Below, in pieces: positions 34,558 to 42,890 of a stretch of 64,000 nucleotides of DNA (position 1 is the stretch's first letter; every line of letters begins with the position of its first letter). Location: positions 1 to 64,000 of the forward strand of contig NZ_BJVJ01000001.1 of assembly GCF_007989085.1 (NCBI RefSeq). The letters run 5' to 3'. A program made the translations under genes and the position numbers. The notes under the pieces were generated by a model. That model did no database searches. It saw only the letters and a program-made list of their open reading frames with translations, and had not been told where the DNA came from. This stretch comes from Pseudonocardia sulfidoxydans NBRC 16205 (GTDB lineage: Bacteria > Actinomycetota > Actinomycetes > Mycobacteriales > Pseudonocardiaceae).

Positions 34558-35729
34558 CAGGGCGCCTTGCCCCACAGCTTCAGGTAGCTCTCGACGAAGG
34601 AGTCGCCGTAGCCCTTGCCCAGTTCGGGCGGGGTGCCCGCCTCGTTGACGTTGGCCTTCGTGAACACCCGCAGCTGGATGCCCTCGTCGCCGGAGGCGAT
34701 CGGCCCCTGACCGGACAGGATGCGCCCGATCTGGTCGACGACGGCGTACCCGACCTGCGACGGGTTCTCCCCGACGTCCATCTTCACGACGTCGGCGTCC
34801 TGCATCATCTTCAGCACGAACGGGGTGCCGTTGAACGTGGAGATGTGCACCTTGCCGGTCGCGCCCGCGAGCTGGATGCCGGGCACGACGAACTGCGACA
34901 TGGAGTCGTAGAGCGGCATGATGTAGTTGATGTTCGGGTCGGCCTGGATGGCCGAGCGCGTGATGTTCGTGATCTGGGTCGACCAGTCCGGCACCGACAC
35001 GTTCTGGAACGTCAGCTTGCAGTCCGGGCAGTACTTGGCGAACTCGTCGTTGGTCGCGTCGATCGACGCCGGGCTGCCGATGACCTCCTTCGATGTCAGG
35101 ACCAGCACGTTCGCCGCGCAGTTCGTGTCCTTGATGATGAAGTCGGCCGAGAGACGCGCGGCCAGGTCGTAGGGCTGCGCGACGCGCGCGGTGACCTCGG
35201 GGCCCTGCGGCTGGGTCAGGTCCTCGTTGAGCACCGTGATGATCGGGATGCCCGCCGCCTTCGCGGCCGCGGCCTGCGGCTGGAAGTAGGTCGGGCTGAT
35301 CGTGCCGCCGGTCAGCGTGATCGCGGCGGGCTTCTGCGCGATGGCCGCGTTCATGCCCTGGATCCACTGGGTGCGGTCACCCTGGTTCGGGTAGTCGACG
35401 ACCTTCATCCCGACCTTGCCCGCGGCCTCGGTCATCGAGGTCGTCAGCGCCTGGGTGAACGGGTTGGCGCTGGACTCCTGAATGTTGAAGATCGTCTTGC
35501 CCTCGGCCGCCGTCATGTCGACGGGCGGACCCGGGTCGGTGTAGGTCGGGACGGCCGAGTGCTTGTCGAGCGCCGCGCCGACCTGCGTCAGGTCGCAGTT
35601 CGCGCCGCCACCACCAGCGGCCGCGGCACCCGACTCCGAACCACCCGACGAACAGGCGGCCACCAGGCCGAGCATCACGACGGCCGCGGCGGCCGTCGCC
35701 ACCCGTCTCTTCGTAGTGCTGGACAGCAT
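34557..35729 (-). CDS. ABC transporter substrate-binding lipoprotein, RbsB-like
   Basis: Encodes 390 aa. Signal peptide MLSSTTKRRVATAAAA leads to the lipobox LVAAC with Cys26. A Gly/Ala-rich linker is followed by the binding fold: GKTIFNIQESSANPFTQAL, GMNAAIAQKPAAITLTGG and GYGDSFVESYLKLWG. It resembles the binding protein at 23244 throughout, including PGPPVDM and a CPDC cysteine pair in the same place, so the two importers arose by duplication. GAGGAGGAGAG precedes ATG 35729. The differing residues in the cleft suggest related but different ligands. Confidence 0.87.
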   Translation of the reverse strand: MLSSTTKRRVATAAAAVVMLGLVAACSSGGSESGAAAAGGGGANCDLTQVGAALDKHSAVPTYTDPGPPVDMTAAEGKTIFNIQESSANPFTQALTTSMTEAAGKVGMKVVDYPNQGDRTQWIQGMNAAIAQKPAAITLTGGTISPTYFQPQAAAAKAAGIPIITVLNEDLTQPQGPEVTARVAQPYDLAARLSADFIIKDTNCAANVLVLTSKEVIGSPASIDATNDEFAKYCPDCKLTFQNVSVPDWSTQITNITRSAIQADPNINYIMPLYDSMSQFVVPGIQLAGATGKVHISTFNGTPFVLKMMQDADVVKMDVGENPSQVGYAVVDQIGRILSGQGPIASGDEGIQLRVFTKANVNEAGTPPELGKGYGDSFVESYLKLWGKAP

Positions 35730-35766
35730 CTCTCCTCCTCGAGAGCGCACGGGTCCGACGACCGGT

Positions 35767-36411
35767 CTACCGGCCGCCGTCGGCGTTGGACGCCAGGTAC
35801 TTCTCCACCTCGTCCTGCGGCACCACGTCGGCGTACTTCGAACCGATGTCGAAGAGGTTCGCGCGGTGCGGCTCCTCGGCCCGGTCGAAGACGCACTCCT
35901 CGGGGACCACGACACGGAACCCGTAGGACACCGCGTCGATCACGCTCGCCCGGATGCATCCGGACGTCGAACAGCCCGTCACGACCACGGTGTCGACCCC
36001 ACGCTGTACCAGGTACGACGTGAGGTGCGTCCCGAAGAACGCCGACGGAAACTTCTTGACCAGCACCAGCTCGTCGGGCCGGCGGGCCAGCTCCGGATGG
36101 ATCTCCACGGCCGCGGGGTCGTCGGTGCGCAGCTCGCGCAGCGCCGGGACCTTCGCGGCGAACGACGCCCCGTCCTCACCCGGGGCGTAGGCGATCGTCG
36201 TGAACACGACCGGCAGCCCGGCGTCGCGGGCGTGGCCCAGCAGCCCGGCGATGTGCGGGACCGCGGGCACGTCGTCGGCACCGACGCCGTAGGCGCTCGA
36301 GGTGAACGCCCGCGACACGTCGACGACCAGCACCGCGGGCCGTGTGCCCACGCCGCCGGTCGCGCCGATGCCGCGCTGCGCGTAGAACTCGCCGACCTCG
36401 TCGAAGCTCAT
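35767..36411 (-). CDS. isochorismatase-fold hydrolase, N-carbamoylsarcosine-amidase/maleamate-amidase-like
   Basis: Encodes 214 aa. Triad residues: Asp in VVDVSRAFT (about 31), Lys in LVKKFPSAFFGTH (about 118), Cys in TGCSTSGCIRASVIDA (about 150). FGSKYADVV-like residues near the end (GSKYADVVPQDEVEKYL) match the product at 14054. The gene lies 11 nt after the CoA-transferase stop and before the ABC importer genes. With a PuuE-type hydrolase first in the operon, it probably cleaves the linear amide or carbamoyl product. Confidence 0.87.
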   Translation of the reverse strand: MSFDEVGEFYAQRGIGATGGVGTRPAVLVVDVSRAFTSSAYGVGADDVPAVPHIAGLLGHARDAGLPVVFTTIAYAPGEDGASFAAKVPALRELRTDDPAAVEIHPELARRPDELVLVKKFPSAFFGTHLTSYLVQRGVDTVVVTGCSTSGCIRASVIDAVSYGFRVVVPEECVFDRAEEPHRANLFDIGSKYADVVPQDEVEKYLASNADGGR

Positions 36412-36422
36412 GTGTCCGCCCG

Positions 36423-37643
36423 TCAGATCACGCCGTCGGCCTCGAGGGCCGCCAGCTGCTCGTCGGTCATCCCCAGCTGGTCGCGGTAGACCTCGTGGTT
36501 GCTCGACCCCTTGGGGGCGCCGGCGTGCCGGACCCTGCCGGGGGTGTCGGACAGGACGGGCACCACGTTCTGCATCAGGACGTCACCCAGCCCCTCGTGC
36601 GGGACCCGGACGATGGTCTCCCGCGCCAGGTACTGCGGGTCCTCGACGATGTCGGCCGCGGTGTAGGCCGGGGCGATCGCGCCCTCCGCGGTCTCGAACT
36701 CCGCGAGCACCTCCTCCGCGGTGCGTTCGCCGATCCAGCCGCCGATCGCGTCATCGAGCTCCTCGGTGTGGGCGATGCGTCCCGGGTTGCCGGTGAACCA
36801 CGGCTGCTCCGCGAGATCGGGTCGCCCGACCAGTTTCACGACGCGGTCCGCGATCGACTGCGCCGTCGCCGAGAGGGCGAGCCAGCGGCCGTCCTTGGTC
36901 TGGTAGGCGTTGCGCGGCGCGCTGTAGGGCGTGTGGTTGCCCGACCGGCCGACGACCTCGCCCGTCTTGTCGTAGAGGATCGTCTGCGGACCGAGCATCC
37001 AGAACATGGGTTCGTAGATCGACAGGTCGATGACCTGGCCCTTGCCGTTGCCGCCGTGCTCGCGCCACCACAGCGCGAACATGATCGCGAAGCAGCCGGT
37101 GAACCCCGCGATGCAGTCGCCGAGCGCGAACGGCGGCAACGCCGGCGGCTTGTCGGGCCAGCCGTTGATGTGGGCGAACCCCGACATGGCCTCGGCCAGC
37201 GTGCCGAACCCGGGCCGGTTGGCGTATGGGCCGGTCTGGCCGAACCCGGTGGTACGCAGGATGACCAGGCCCGGGTTGATCTCGTGCAGGACGTCGGGAC
37301 CCAGCCCCCAGCGCTCCAGGGTGCCGGGCCGGAAGTTCTCCACGAACACGTCCGCGTCGGCGACGATCTTCTTGAGGATCTCCGCGCCCTCGGGCGCCGA
37401 CAGCTTGAGGGTGACGCAGCGTTTGTTGCGCGACACCAGCGCCCAGAACAGCGACTCGCCCTCGACGTTCCAGCCCATCGACCGCAGGCTGTCGCCGCGC
37501 GGGTGCTCGACCTTGAGCACGTCGGCGCCGAAGTCGGCGAGCAGCGTCGCCGCGACGGGGCCCGCGAAGATCGACGCCGCGTCGACGACCTTGAGGCCCT
37601 GCAGCGGGCCGCCTGCGGATTCGACCCCGGGAGCGGCGCTCAT
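36423..37643 (-). CDS. CaiB/BaiF class III CoA-transferase
   Basis: Encodes 406 aa. Motifs GLKVVDAASIFAGPVAATLL, GADVLKVEHPRGD, VENFRPGTLERWGLG and RTTGFGQTGPYANRPGFG are canonical. The likely catalytic Asp is in PFALGDCIAGFTG near residue 180. It is more like the enzyme at 11368 than the one at 2384. ATG overlaps the PuuE stop (ATGA), so ring opening and CoA activation are translationally coupled. This is the strongest local sign that the opened product is a carboxylic acid that is used as a CoA ester. Confidence 0.88.
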   Translation of the reverse strand: MSAAPGVESAGGPLQGLKVVDAASIFAGPVAATLLADFGADVLKVEHPRGDSLRSMGWNVEGESLFWALVSRNKRCVTLKLSAPEGAEILKKIVADADVFVENFRPGTLERWGLGPDVLHEINPGLVILRTTGFGQTGPYANRPGFGTLAEAMSGFAHINGWPDKPPALPPFALGDCIAGFTGCFAIMFALWWREHGGNGKGQVIDLSIYEPMFWMLGPQTILYDKTGEVVGRSGNHTPYSAPRNAYQTKDGRWLALSATAQSIADRVVKLVGRPDLAEQPWFTGNPGRIAHTEELDDAIGGWIGERTAEEVLAEFETAEGAIAPAYTAADIVEDPQYLARETIVRVPHEGLGDVLMQNVVPVLSDTPGRVRHAGAPKGSSNHEVYRDQLGMTDEQLAALEADGVI

Positions 37644-38581
37644 GCGGCGCCCTCGTCGGGGTGGTTCTCCAACCAGAACCGAGCGATCTGCTCGCGGGTC
37701 GCGAACCACACGTCGGACTGCTGCTGGGCGTGCTCGATGAACTCCCGCAACGCCGACGTCCGTCCCGCCTGGCCGGCCCACCGCGGGTGCAGACCGATCG
37801 ACATCATCCGCGGATGCCCGCCCCGGCCCTCGCGCAACAGCTCGTCGAAACCACGGGCACAGACGTCGAAGAAGTCGGTCGGGCTGGCCATGCCGGGCGG
37901 CATCGCGTACTTCACGTCGTTGTAGACCATCGTGTACGGCACCACGAGCTGGCGCTCGTCGCCCACGCTGACGTAGTAGGGCAGGTCGTCGTTGTAGGCG
38001 TCGGAGTCATAGAGGAACCCGCCCTCCTCCACCAGCAGCTCACGGGTGTGCACGCTCGGGCCGTACCGGCAGTACCACCCGACGGGCCGGGTGCCGCACG
38101 TCCGCTCGAACGACGCGATGGCCTCGAGCATGTGCTCGCGCTCCTCGTCGCGGCTCAGCGTCCACGGCTCCTCCCACCGCCAGCCGTGGCTGCACACCTC
38201 GTGCCCACCCGCGACCACGGCCTTCGCCAGCTCGGGGTTCTGCTCGAACGCGACCGCCGCGGCGTAGAACGTCGTCGGGACCCGGTACTCGGAGAACAGC
38301 CGCAGCAGCCGCCACACACCGGCCCGCGCCCCGTACTCGTAGATCGACTCGACACACAGGTCCCGGTACTCGGCCGGCATGCCGTACGGGATCTCGCCGA
38401 GGCCCTCGTTGCGCGCGTCGCCCGCGGCCCACGAGACCTCGGAGCCCTCCTCCGCGTTCACCACGATGTTGACGGCGATCTTCGCCCCACCCGGCCACTC
38501 GACGGCCGGGGGCGTTGCGCCGTACCCGATGAGGTCGCGCCGGGGGCCGGGCACGTCGGCTTCGGTGAACTGCAAGGTCAT
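37640..38581 (-). CDS. PuuE-type cyclic-amide hydrolase (polysaccharide-deacetylase fold)
   Basis: Encodes 313 aa, the size of PuuE allantoinases. VVNAEEGSE (40-48) replaces the deacetylase TFDD motif as in allantoinase PuuE. The metal-binding histidines are in HEVCSHGWRWEE (His127, His132). GWYCRYGPS and GGFLYDSDAYNDDLPYY are family signatures. Enzymes of this fold hydrolyse allantoin or cyclic imides. ATG 38581 lies 26 nt after the GntR stop. It is the first enzyme gene of the 39288-27303 operon. Whether the ring is an imide, a hydantoin or allantoin cannot be decided here; other ureide-cycle genes are not seen. Confidence 0.83.
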   Translation of the reverse strand: MTLQFTEADVPGPRRDLIGYGATPPAVEWPGGAKIAVNIVVNAEEGSEVSWAAGDARNEGLGEIPYGMPAEYRDLCVESIYEYGARAGVWRLLRLFSEYRVPTTFYAAAVAFEQNPELAKAVVAGGHEVCSHGWRWEEPWTLSRDEEREHMLEAIASFERTCGTRPVGWYCRYGPSVHTRELLVEEGGFLYDSDAYNDDLPYYVSVGDERQLVVPYTMVYNDVKYAMPPGMASPTDFFDVCARGFDELLREGRGGHPRMMSIGLHPRWAGQAGRTSALREFIEHAQQQSDVWFATREQIARFWLENHPDEGAA

Positions 38582-38607
38582 CGGGGTCCTCACTGCTGTG
38601 TAAGGGA

Positions 38608-39288
38608 CTACGTCTTCGGTTCCGTCGTCTTCGGTTCCTCGCCCAGCTCGGGCTGCTCGGAGGCTGCTCCCGCGCCGATGTGCGCGCACATCGCGTCCGC
38701 ACCGGCCTGGGCGTCACCCGCCGCCACGGCGGCCATCACCTCGTCGTGCTCGCGCATGCTGTCCGACGACCGCTGCTCGACGGCCCAGTTGGTCCGCCAC
38801 GGGAAGACGTCCCAGAGCCGTCCGGTGAAGTGCTGCAGCATGTCCGAGCCCGCGGCCTGGTAGATCGCCAGGTGCCAGGCGGAGTTGAGCTGGGCCATCC
38901 GTTTCCCGCGGCCGGCGCGACCGGCCGCGAGGAAGTTCTCATGGATCGTCTGCAGTTCCCCCTTCTGCTCGTCGGTCATGCGCTCGATCGCCAGGCGGGT
39001 GGCGAGGGGCTCCAGCGCCATGCGCATTGCATACACATCGGACAATTTCTCGGGCGAGTGCCGGGCGACCACGACACCCCGATGGGCCTCGTAGTGCACG
39101 AGCCGGTCGGCCTGCAGCAGACGCAGCGCCTCCCGGATGGGGGTCGGGCTCATCCCCAGCTCGCGCGCCAGCTCGTCGACCTGCAGGCGGTAGCCCACCT
39201 CCAGCTGCCCGCTGCGGATTCGTTCGCGCAGGACCCGCAGGGCCAGCTCCGACTTCGTCTGGTGGGTCGGAACCTCAGGATCGGTCAC
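38608..39288 (-). CDS. GntR-family regulator, FCD subfamily
   Basis: Encodes 226 aa. The HTH (LQVDELARELGMSPTPIREAL, RLLQADRLVHYEAHRG, about 35-70) and FCD domain (LNSAWHLAIYQAAGSD, REHDEVMAAVAAGD) are clear. It heads the minus-strand operon with the PuuE, CoA-transferase and ABC genes. Its promoter contains TTGTATGCAA, so it probably represses its own operon until an effector binds. GTG at 39288 has only a weak ribosome-binding site. The C-terminus ends in the tandem EPKTTEPKT encoded by a 13-bp DNA duplication (38611-38638), a harmless slippage trace. Confidence 0.87.
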   Translation of the reverse strand: MTDPEVPTHQTKSELALRVLRERIRSGQLEVGYRLQVDELARELGMSPTPIREALRLLQADRLVHYEAHRGVVVARHSPEKLSDVYAMRMALEPLATRLAIERMTDEQKGELQTIHENFLAAGRAGRGKRMAQLNSAWHLAIYQAAGSDMLQHFTGRLWDVFPWRTNWAVEQRSSDSMREHDEVMAAVAAGDAQAGADAMCAHIGAGAASEQPELGEEPKTTEPKT

Positions 39289-39363
39289 AAGGCAAATCTT
39301 GCAGGTAACGCGGGTGGTACCGGCTCACGGGAGTCTCCCTCCGACGCTCGCTGCAGTGAATAG

Positions 39364-39392
39364 AAAATATCCTGTAGGAGGTTTGTATGCAA
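39364..39392 (-). promoter_or_regulatory. GntR/PuuE operon promoter with TTGTATGCAA operator
   Basis: On the minus strand TTGCAT (39392-39387), a 17-nt spacer and TATTTT (39369-39364) form a sigma70-like promoter about 75 nt before the GntR start. The operator-like TTGTATGCAA (39383-39392) covers the -35 element. The surrounding 39360-39395 is markedly AT-richer than the window. The rest of the gap 39289-39465 shows nothing else. Confidence 0.6.
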
Positions 39393-39465
39393 GAGCTCAC
39401 ACCTGACTGGCCCCGGTCGTCGGAGTGCAGGCCGCGGAGGCCGCTCGTGCCTCGTGAGGCGTCGT

Positions 39466-41184
39466 TCACGACTCGTCGCTCGGCTCGGCCGATGGACTCG
39501 GGCGCTCGCCGGTTGCCGGGCGGGCGGGGTGCTCGGGTCGCGCGAGGGCGATCGCGTGATCCACAGTGTCGACCACGAGGAGCGCCTGTGCGCCGGCGGT
39601 CTGGAGGACGTCGCGGACCTGCCCGATCGGATGCGCGAGCACGAGGGCGACGTCCTCCTCGCGCAGCCGCGTCGCTGTCTCCTCGAGCATGGCCGCACCG
39701 GTGAGGTCGACGGTCGGGATCGTCTCCCCGGCGATGACGACGGTGTGGACACCCGTTCCGGCCGCGGCGAGGAGCTGTTGGCGTACGTGGTCGGCGTTCG
39801 CGAAGAACAGTCCGCCCTCGATCCGGACCACGGCGATGTCTGCGTCCTCCTCGCCGTCGGCACGCCCCGTGGCGTCGACCCACGAGCCCGCCGAGTCGCG
39901 GCGCAAGCGCGGCACGTTCGGCCGGGACGCGTGTTGCAGGAGCAGCACCATGGAGGCGACCACCCCGATGAGCAGCCCGGGCAGGGTGTCGAACAGCAGC
40001 ACTCCGACGAGCGTGGCGAGTGCGGCGAGGAAGTCGGCGCGGGCAGCACCGCGGTAGATCCGGCCGAGCCGGGTCGTCCAGACCGCGCGGAACCGGCGGA
40101 GTGCGGCGAGGTCGACGAGCTCGATCACCGCGGCGATCACGACGGCGGCGAGGGTGGCCTCGGGCAGCTGTTCGAACAGGCCCGTGAGCAGCAGCAGCGT
40201 GACGACCGTGAGCGCGGCGACGACGACTCCGCTGAGCTGGGAACGGGCGCCGGCACCGCCGTTGACCGCGGTCTTGGACAGGCTGCCGTTGACGACCATC
40301 CCGGACGCGAGGCCCGCCCCGAGGTTGGCCCCACCCAGGCCGATCAGCTCGGTGTTCGGGTCGATCGTGTAGCCGCGCCGAGCGGCGTAGGTCTTGGCGG
40401 CGCCCAGACCCTCGGCGAAACCGACCAGCACGACCCCGGCGGCGGGTCCCGCAAGATCCAGGTAGTCGCTGATGCCGACGTCGGGGAGGCCGAGTGCGGG
40501 CAGCCCGGACTCGATCGGACCGACGATCTCGACGCCGTGGTCGGTGAGGTGCAGCACGGCGACCGCGACGATGCCGAGCGCCACGACGACCAGCGACCCG
40601 GGCACCAGAGGCAGGGTGCGGCGCAGGACCAGTACGACGGCCAACGAACCGAGCCCGACCGCGGCGGTCGGCCAGTTGACCGTCGAGAGCTCGGTCAGGA
40701 CGTGCCAGGCCTCGCCGAAGAACTCACCCTCGCCCTTGTCGACGCCGAGCAGCGCGGGCACCTGCCCGACGATGATCGTCAGGGCAAGCCCGATGATGAA
40801 GCCCTTGAGCACCGGTTCGGAGATGAACGTCGACAGGAACCCGAGCCGCAGCAGTCCGGCGAGCAGCGCGACCAGTCCGGCAACGACGGCCAGGGCTGTC
40901 GTGAGAGCGACGTAGCGGGCGGCGTCGCCGCCGGCGAACAGCGCGACGGTGCCCGCCGAGAGCGCGGCGGTGGCCGACATCGGGGCGACGACGAGGTGCC
41001 GGGAGCTGCCGAGCAGCGCGTAGATCAGCAACGACGGCACGGCCGCGTAGAGCCCGACCACCGGCGAGACCCCGGCGATCGTGGCGTAGGCGAGCGACTC
41101 CGGGACCAGGACCGCCCACACGGTGAGCCCGGCGAGGACGTCACGCCGCGGCGAGACCGCGGCCCAGCCCTTCAGCACGGCCAC
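39466..41184 (-). CDS. SulP-family anion transporter with STAS domain
   Basis: Encodes 572 aa. The membrane part has 10-12 hydrophobic segments with the SulP signatures LAGLTVWAVLVPESLAYATI and SGMVVNGSLSKTAVNGGAGA. A cytoplasmic STAS domain (about 435-545: DIAVVRIEGGLFFANADHV to LVLAHPIGQVRDVLQTAG) and an acidic-Ser tail follow. SulP proteins carry sulfate, bicarbonate or organic anions by proton or sodium symport. The GTG start directly abuts the stop of the other SulP gene. The anion is unknown; nearby alkylsulfatases make sulfate one possibility. Confidence 0.88.
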   Translation of the reverse strand: MAVLKGWAAVSPRRDVLAGLTVWAVLVPESLAYATIAGVSPVVGLYAAVPSLLIYALLGSSRHLVVAPMSATAALSAGTVALFAGGDAARYVALTTALAVVAGLVALLAGLLRLGFLSTFISEPVLKGFIIGLALTIIVGQVPALLGVDKGEGEFFGEAWHVLTELSTVNWPTAAVGLGSLAVVLVLRRTLPLVPGSLVVVALGIVAVAVLHLTDHGVEIVGPIESGLPALGLPDVGISDYLDLAGPAAGVVLVGFAEGLGAAKTYAARRGYTIDPNTELIGLGGANLGAGLASGMVVNGSLSKTAVNGGAGARSQLSGVVVAALTVVTLLLLTGLFEQLPEATLAAVVIAAVIELVDLAALRRFRAVWTTRLGRIYRGAARADFLAALATLVGVLLFDTLPGLLIGVVASMVLLLQHASRPNVPRLRRDSAGSWVDATGRADGEEDADIAVVRIEGGLFFANADHVRQQLLAAAGTGVHTVVIAGETIPTVDLTGAAMLEETATRLREEDVALVLAHPIGQVRDVLQTAGAQALLVVDTVDHAIALARPEHPARPATGERPSPSAEPSDES

Positions 41185-42888
41185 TCACCCGCCCTGCTCG
41201 GTGACCCAGGCGTGGGCATCGCGGTGGGCCCGTCGCAGCGCGTGCCCGACCCATTCGTTGCCACGGTAGACGTTCTCCTCTCCGAGGACGTCCAGCACGC
41301 CGGTGACCCGGAGCTGGCGGAGCAGTCGGGGACTGTCGAGGACGATGACCAACCGGGACCCGGCCGCGCGCAGCGCAGCGGCGTAGCGGTCGAGGACGTC
41401 GGTGAAGGTCGCACCGGCGTCCTCGACGCCGCGCAGCCGCAGGATCACCACGCTCCCGCGCGACTCCGGGGTGACCGTGGGGAGCCGGGCCTCGAGTGCT
41501 GCGGCGGAGGCGAAGAAGATGCTGCCGTAGGGCTGCAGGACCACGACCTGCCCGGCCGGGACCTCGGCGACCGGTTCGGACTCGCGGATGCGACCGCCGG
41601 CCACGAGATGGGCCTGGACGAGCACCAGCGTGCCGGACTGGCGCACCACGTGCAGGACGATCGAGAGCCCGACCCCGACCAGCACCGCGTACTGCAGCGG
41701 CACGATCATGGTCAGCACGAACGTGACCGTCAGGACGGTGAGCTGGACCAGCCCGACCCTGGCGACGGAGACGAGTTGGGCGGGGCGGACCGTGGAGGCC
41801 CCGACGACGACCAGCAGGCCGGCCAGCGCGGGCATCGCGACCAGCCCGACGGCGCCGCCGAGCAGCACGATCACCAGCGCCATGACCACCGCGGCCGAGA
41901 GCGGCACGAGCCGGGTCCGGCCGCCGGCAGCAGCGGCCAGTGAGCTCGCCGACGACGACCCACCGACCGGCATGCCCTGGAACAGGCCCGAGACCAGATT
42001 GCCGACACCCTGGCCCGTGATGTCCCGCGACGGGTTGGTGGGAGCGTCCTCGCGGCGGGCCACCGACGCCGACACCGCCGCACCCTGCACGGCACCGACG
42101 AAAGCCAGCGACACCGCGGGCAGCAGCAGCGCGAGACTCTCGCCGAAGGCCGGGAGGACGGCCCCGGGCAGCGACCGCGGCACGTCGACCAGGTCCCGCA
42201 TGAGCTGCACGGGGTGGCCGAGGCCGCCGAACAGGGCCGCCAGCGCCGAACCCACGACGACCGCCACCACCATCCCGAGCGCCCCCAGCCGGGTCCGGGT
42301 GAGCAGCACGACGAGGACCACGGTGACGACGCCGACGGCGGTCGAGGCGAGATCGATGCGTCCTGGCGCGGTCAGCAGGCGCAGCAGCTGCTCGAGCCGG
42401 TTGCCCACCCCCAGATCGGCACCGGTCAGCGTGCCGAGCTGGCTGAGCACGATGTTCACCCCGACAGCCGCGACGAACCCGGTCATCACCGCCGTCGAGA
42501 CGAACCGCAGCAGGCCGCCGACCCCCAACAGCCCGCCGACGACCAGCACTCCGCCGGTCAGCACCGTCAGGGTGGCCAGCGCGCGTGCAGGATCGGGAAA
42601 GGCCGCGAGATCGACATCGGCCACGATGATCGCCAACGCTCCGGTCGCCTGGACGACGACGAGCGGGGTGGCCGTGACCACCGCGGCCGCCACCATCCCG
42701 AACAGGTAGCCGTAGAGCCCCGACAGCGGCGCCGCGCCGACCAGCAGACCGCGGGCCAGCCCGTCGGGAACGCTCTCGATCCCGAGCACGACCCCGGCGG
42801 CGAGGTCGCGGCGCAGCACCCGGCGGTCGGCGATCCGGCGCAGATCGGTCAGCGGCGACCTGAACCGGGGGCGTGTCGGCTTGGCCAC
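41185..42888 (-). CDS. SulP-family anion transporter with STAS domain
   Basis: Encodes 567 aa. RRDLAAGVVLGIESVPDGLA and GNLVSGLFQGMPVGGSSSAS are the conserved transport-core motifs. LPVGGS-type Ser/Gly segments and about 11 membrane helices precede a STAS domain (PAGQVVVLQPYGSIFFASAA to SRLVIVLDSPRLLRQLRVTG). It is only distantly similar to the adjacent SulP protein, so the two probably differ in substrate. The GTG at 42888 lies 2 nt after the DUF7144 stop. It is a central cistron of the six-gene operon 45384-39466. Confidence 0.87.
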   Translation of the reverse strand: MAKPTRPRFRSPLTDLRRIADRRVLRRDLAAGVVLGIESVPDGLARGLLVGAAPLSGLYGYLFGMVAAAVVTATPLVVVQATGALAIIVADVDLAAFPDPARALATLTVLTGGVLVVGGLLGVGGLLRFVSTAVMTGFVAAVGVNIVLSQLGTLTGADLGVGNRLEQLLRLLTAPGRIDLASTAVGVVTVVLVVLLTRTRLGALGMVVAVVVGSALAALFGGLGHPVQLMRDLVDVPRSLPGAVLPAFGESLALLLPAVSLAFVGAVQGAAVSASVARREDAPTNPSRDITGQGVGNLVSGLFQGMPVGGSSSASSLAAAAGGRTRLVPLSAAVVMALVIVLLGGAVGLVAMPALAGLLVVVGASTVRPAQLVSVARVGLVQLTVLTVTFVLTMIVPLQYAVLVGVGLSIVLHVVRQSGTLVLVQAHLVAGGRIRESEPVAEVPAGQVVVLQPYGSIFFASAAALEARLPTVTPESRGSVVILRLRGVEDAGATFTDVLDRYAAALRAAGSRLVIVLDSPRLLRQLRVTGVLDVLGEENVYRGNEWVGHALRRAHRDAHAWVTEQGG

Positions 42889-42890
42889 CG

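Noticed and set aside
38611..38638. 13-bp direct repeat near a GntR stop
   Set aside because: It only duplicates the codons for EPKT in the C-terminal tail; simple slippage explains it, and it is not a mobile-element footprint.
39025..39034. ATTGCATACA inside the GntR gene at 38608
   Set aside because: It encodes the Val-Tyr-Ala-Met segment of the FCD domain. An intragenic operator is possible but unsupported.
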